From the NCBI GenBank assembly GCA_018262715.1, contig JADFDS010000042.1, forward strand, positions 62,001 through 126,000: a DNA stretch of 64,000 nt. Reading direction: 5' to 3'. Position 1 is the stretch's first letter, and every line of letters starts with the position of its first letter. The notes under the pieces are model-generated. The model was not told where the DNA came from, made no database searches, and saw nothing but the letters and a program-made list of their open reading frames with translations. Shown piece after piece: positions 59,936 to 64,000 of the stretch. This DNA is from Bacteroidota bacterium (GTDB lineage: Bacteria > Bacteroidota > Bacteroidia > Bacteroidales > VadinHA17). The position numbers and the translations under genes were made by a program.

Positions 59936-60003
59936 TTTGAGATTTGCGAATTGCGATTTGAGATTGTTGCTTAACTCGAAAATCGGGAATCGAAAGTCGA
60001 AAA
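59936..60003. repeat. Paired inverted 4x heptamer arrays
   Basis: TTTGAGA-TTTGCGA-ATTGCGA-TTTGAGA (59936-59963) and TCGAAAA-TCGGGAA-TCGAAAG-TCGAAAA (59976-60003), 12-nt spacer. Confidence 0.9.
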
Positions 60004-60010
60004 TAAAATT

Positions 60011-60090
60011 GGGGATTTAGCTCAGTTGGCCAGAGCATCCCGTATCCGCCGGTTGGCGGATCGGGAGGGTCAAGGGTACTGAATCCGGTT
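60011..60090 (+). pseudogene. Degenerate tRNA-Ala copy with palindrome in place of the anticodon arm
   Basis: First 27 nt identical to the intact tRNA-Ala; then TCCCGTATCCGCCGGTTGGCGGATCGGGA; GGGTCAAGGGT shared; T stem and 3' acceptor lost. Confidence 0.88.
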
Positions 60091-60102
60091 CTTTACAAAA
60101 TT

Positions 60103-60176
60103 GGGGATTTAGCTCAGTTGGCCAGAGCACCTGCCTTGCACGCAGGGGGTCAAGGGTTCGACTCCCTTAATCTCCA
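60103..60176 (+). tRNA. tRNA-Ala(TGC)
   Basis: Cloverleaf: GGGGATT/AATCTCC acceptor, CCTGC-CTTGCAC-GCAGG anticodon arm, AAGGG-TTCGACT-CCCTT T arm. Confidence 0.96.
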
Positions 60177-60180
60177 CGGA

Positions 60181-60210
60181 AGAGTCTTCAGCAATGAAGG
60201 CTCTTTTTTT
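60181..60210 (+). terminator. Rho-independent terminator of the tRNA operon
   Basis: AGAGTCTTCA-GCAA-TGAAGGCTCT followed by TTTTTTT. Confidence 0.9.
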
Positions 60211-60309
60211 GTAATGATTCCGGAGCATCCAGACGCGCACAGTATAGAGCTGGCCTGGGTACCCCGGCAGTGAATCAAGATAAAGAGGAGTTCCGGTTGC
60301 TGATGCTTG

Positions 60310-60861
60310 TCAGAATTTCAGCGCCACGCCGATGTTAAGATATGCGATTCCGTAGCCCAGTTCCAGCATTGCAGCAAAAGCATCTGTGAAGTAGTACCGT
60401 CCTCCGATATAACCTGACCAGGCCAATCCTCCGGAGCCATAGTTGTCCAGACCAGTAGGATCACCTATCTCTTTTGACGTGACTATGTTGTATCCCAGGA
60501 GAATGCCTGCATATGTATCCAGTTTGTCTACCAGCGGATAATGAAAGCTGCCCCTTGCACCCACAATTATATTCGAGTATTTCCAACCCCATCCCATAGA
60601 TTCATACTTGAAGGATGAATATCCCAGGTAGGGGCCGATTCCTATCACCCCTTTTTCAATGAGTCCGTCCACAATGCCAATCTCAAGGGAAGCGGATACC
60701 GGAGGTATCTGGCTCGAATAGTATGTGCCGGAATAGAGGGTTGACCCAAGGCCCAGGCCCAGGTTCAGCACTTTGTCGCCTTTAAGGAATGTTGATTCCT
60801 GGGCATGGAGATTAGCAGATGCAATTATCAGTGCACCGGCGAAGAGTAGAACTTTTTTCAT
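60310..60861 (-). CDS. Outer-membrane beta-barrel hypothetical protein
   Basis: Signal peptide (MKKVLLFAGALIIASANLHAQ) and barrel-like pattern ending in LGYGIAYLNIGVALKF. Confidence 0.72.
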   Translation of the reverse strand: MKKVLLFAGALIIASANLHAQESTFLKGDKVLNLGLGLGSTLYSGTYYSSQIPPVSASLEIGIVDGLIEKGVIGIGPYLGYSSFKYESMGWGWKYSNIIVGARGSFHYPLVDKLDTYAGILLGYNIVTSKEIGDPTGLDNYGSGGLAWSGYIGGRYYFTDAFAAMLELGYGIAYLNIGVALKF

Positions 60862-61130
60862 GATGGTGTATTTTAATGGTTAACACAAATTAAATAACAA
60901 GCCGTTCCGGCAGTTGTTCAACCAATGTGTGGGTCAGGCCGTTACATTCATCGGTGAATGAAGATTGTCCGGAGACAATTCTATATGTAATGGTCAAGCT
61001 ATAAGGAAGATAGGTATGTCCGGGCCTTCCGGTCCGGTCTGCAGGGGCAAATAAAATCTCTCAGGAGAGATGTAAAAAATGCAACAAAATTCGCGGATTG
61101 CAGTTATAATAGGTACCTGTAAAACAAAAA

Positions 61131-61212
61131 GGCGGTCCCCATTCATATGTTAGTCAAATATACATTCGTCAAAATATGGACCCAGAAAGGGTCGGCGAGG
61201 TAGGGGACCGCC
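61131..61212. other. Long inverted repeat, candidate structured RNA
   Basis: GGCGGTCCCC (61131-61140) / GGGGACCGCC (61203-61212) enclosing hairpin GACCC-AGAAA-GGGTC. Confidence 0.5.
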
Positions 61213-61724
61213 CATTTCAAAATTAAGAAATATTTCAATCCAAACTGTTTTTTCGCCAACTGTTATCCAATTTTTTGGATTTACTGTCGTTTCCGGTGGT
61301 TTTTCCGAGCCTTTCTGACATTGAGGGAGCGATCAGTCACCTGCGTGGGACCGGTCAGAGAAGACCAGGAGGGTGAGGTTTTCCGGGAAATGGATAGCAT
61401 TCGGGGAGCGGATCCGTCACCAGAAATTTGCCGGTTAAAGTATGCCGGGAGGATTTTGGACTTTAGCCGGCCGAAGGATAAAACAGAGCTTTTCAGAGAG
61501 AAGACGACGCAGGTCAGTCGGTTTTCAGGATGTTAATAACCCTGCCGGAAGGAACCGGTAGATGAATTCCGGGCACTTGCAGACCGGGCAGGGTAAAATG
61601 GGCGATGACAGAGGCCGGGGATATTTTTTTTCATTGTGTCTTATATAATATATGGTATACGGTAATAGAGGAGGCTTTTTCCCGTTACTTTTCAGAAAAA
61701 ATATGCAAAAAAAAGCATGAAAGA

Positions 61725-61755
61725 TTTGTTTTATTGAAAAAGCTCCATATCTTTG
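61725..61755 (+). promoter_or_regulatory. Putative rRNA promoter P1
   Basis: TTTG (61725-61728), 19 nt, TATCTTTG (61748-61755). Confidence 0.75.
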
Positions 61756-61865
61756 CACCCGCTTTTGAAGAAAAGCACGTTCCCTGAAAGAGTGATTTGA
61801 CAAGACTGGCTTAAGAGGAAAGACCTGAGAGGGTCAAAAAAAGTTGGAAAAAACTTTGAAAAAAG

Positions 61866-61897
61866 TTTGGTGAAGAAAAGTGAGTACAGTATCTTTG
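61866..61897 (+). promoter_or_regulatory. Putative rRNA promoter P2
   Basis: TTTG (61866-61869), 20 nt, TATCTTTG (61890-61897). Confidence 0.78.
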
Positions 61898-61930
61898 TCG
61901 TCCCTTGCCTTCAAAAAAAAGGGTGGGAAA

Positions 61931-61941
61931 AAGTTCTTTGA
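61931..61941 (+). promoter_or_regulatory. boxA-like element in rrn leader (AAGTTCTTTGA)
   Basis: Identical 11-mer recurs in the 16S-23S spacer at 63747-63757. Confidence 0.6.
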
Positions 61942-62061
61942 ATTAATGATGAAGTAGTAGCACACAGGCGGGAGAGATCTCGCCAAAAACCTAGCGATTT
62001 CGATTGAGTTTTTGAAGAGACCGGATTGATCTTCAAAGGATATTTAAGAAATAAATATTAC

Positions 62062-63588
<1,527 letters not shown>

Positions 63589-63647
63589 GGAGATGATCAA
63601 ATCGGTAAAATCAATTCCGTCTGTGACTACTTCATTATAAGATATTG

Positions 63648-63729
63648 GTCCAAAAGTCCAAAAGTCTAAAGTCCAAAGGTCAGTTAAATGACCTTCAGAC
63701 CTTCAGACCTTCAGACCTTCAGACCTTTT
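63648..63729. repeat. Paired inverted octamer arrays in the 16S-23S spacer
   Basis: GTCCAAAA-GTCCAAAA-GTCTAAA-GTCCAAAG (63648-63678) and GACCTTCA x4 (63690-63721) + GACCTTTT. Confidence 0.92.
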
Positions 63730-63745
63730 CGCCGCAAGGCGAAAA
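63726..63745. other. Stable hairpin with GCAA tetraloop in rRNA spacer
   Basis: TTTTCGCC-GCAA-GGCGAAAA, just before the boxA-like element. Confidence 0.7.
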
Positions 63746-63746
63746 T

Positions 63747-63757
63747 AAGTTCTTTGA
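63747..63757 (+). promoter_or_regulatory. boxA-like element in 16S-23S spacer (AAGTTCTTTGA)
   Basis: Same 11-mer as in the 16S leader. Confidence 0.6.
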
Positions 63758-63830
63758 CATGCTGGTTTTTGAGAAGATATCAAATCTGATATATTTTTAA
63801 ATTGTAAGATTAATAAGAGATTACTCAAGA

Positions 63831-64000
63831 AAGTAATTAAGAGCAAATGGCGGATGCCTTGGCTCTCAGAGGCGATGAAGGACGTGACAAGCTGCGAAAA
63901 GCTGCGGGGAGGAGCAAATATCCGTTATATCCGCAGGTATCCGAATGGGGCAACCCTCCAGGTTGAAGACCTGGAATCCCGATGCAAGTCGGGAAGCGAA
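63831..64000 (+). rRNA. 23S ribosomal RNA, 5' part (truncated by window end)
   Basis: CGGATGCCTTGGCTCTCAGAGGCGATGAAGGACGTG; mature 5' end approximate. Confidence 0.95.

Noticed and set aside
60011-60090. Functional intron-containing tRNA-Ala
   Set aside because: The 19-nt insert loop could mimic an intron, but the T arm and acceptor 3' strand are lost, so a mature tRNA cannot form.

Overview
64-kb window from a Bacteroidetes (Bacteroidales-like) chromosome. Most of it is ordinary housekeeping sequence: mreB(partial)-mreC-mreD-mrdA-rodA, pgi, lysS, lipA/lipB, recJ, purE, hpt, adk, obg, plsC, parE/parC, aroK, gpmI, lptC, coaX, mfd, fbp, pyrC and a GT2 glycosyltransferase. It ends in an rRNA operon (complete 16S, start of 23S) preceded by tRNA-Ile(GAT) and tRNA-Ala(TGC). 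Accessory content: a seven-gene ECF sigma/putative anti-sigma/envelope operon; a membrane HEAT-repeat protein directly followed by a membrane nSTAND-type NTPase with WD40-like repeats; an AT-richer island with a PD40-like lipoprotein and a subtilisin interrupted by one in-frame TAG; and a four-helix-bundle (S23/TIGR02436-like) gene between lipA and lipB. The most unusual pattern is a recurrent intergenic architecture: two short arrays of about four 7-8-nt units, usually in inverted orientation around a short spacer, with a different unit sequence at each locus. I found it at about 9.9, 21.7, 32.8, 59.9 and 63.7 kb (the last inside the 16S-23S spacer). The same arrangement flanks the four-helix-bundle gene at 18.8-19.2 kb. 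A second notable locus is a broken tRNA-Ala copy whose anticodon arm is replaced by a REP-like palindrome, with relatives near 7.5-7.6 kb. Everything was read by eye; no alignment, HMM or folding program was run.
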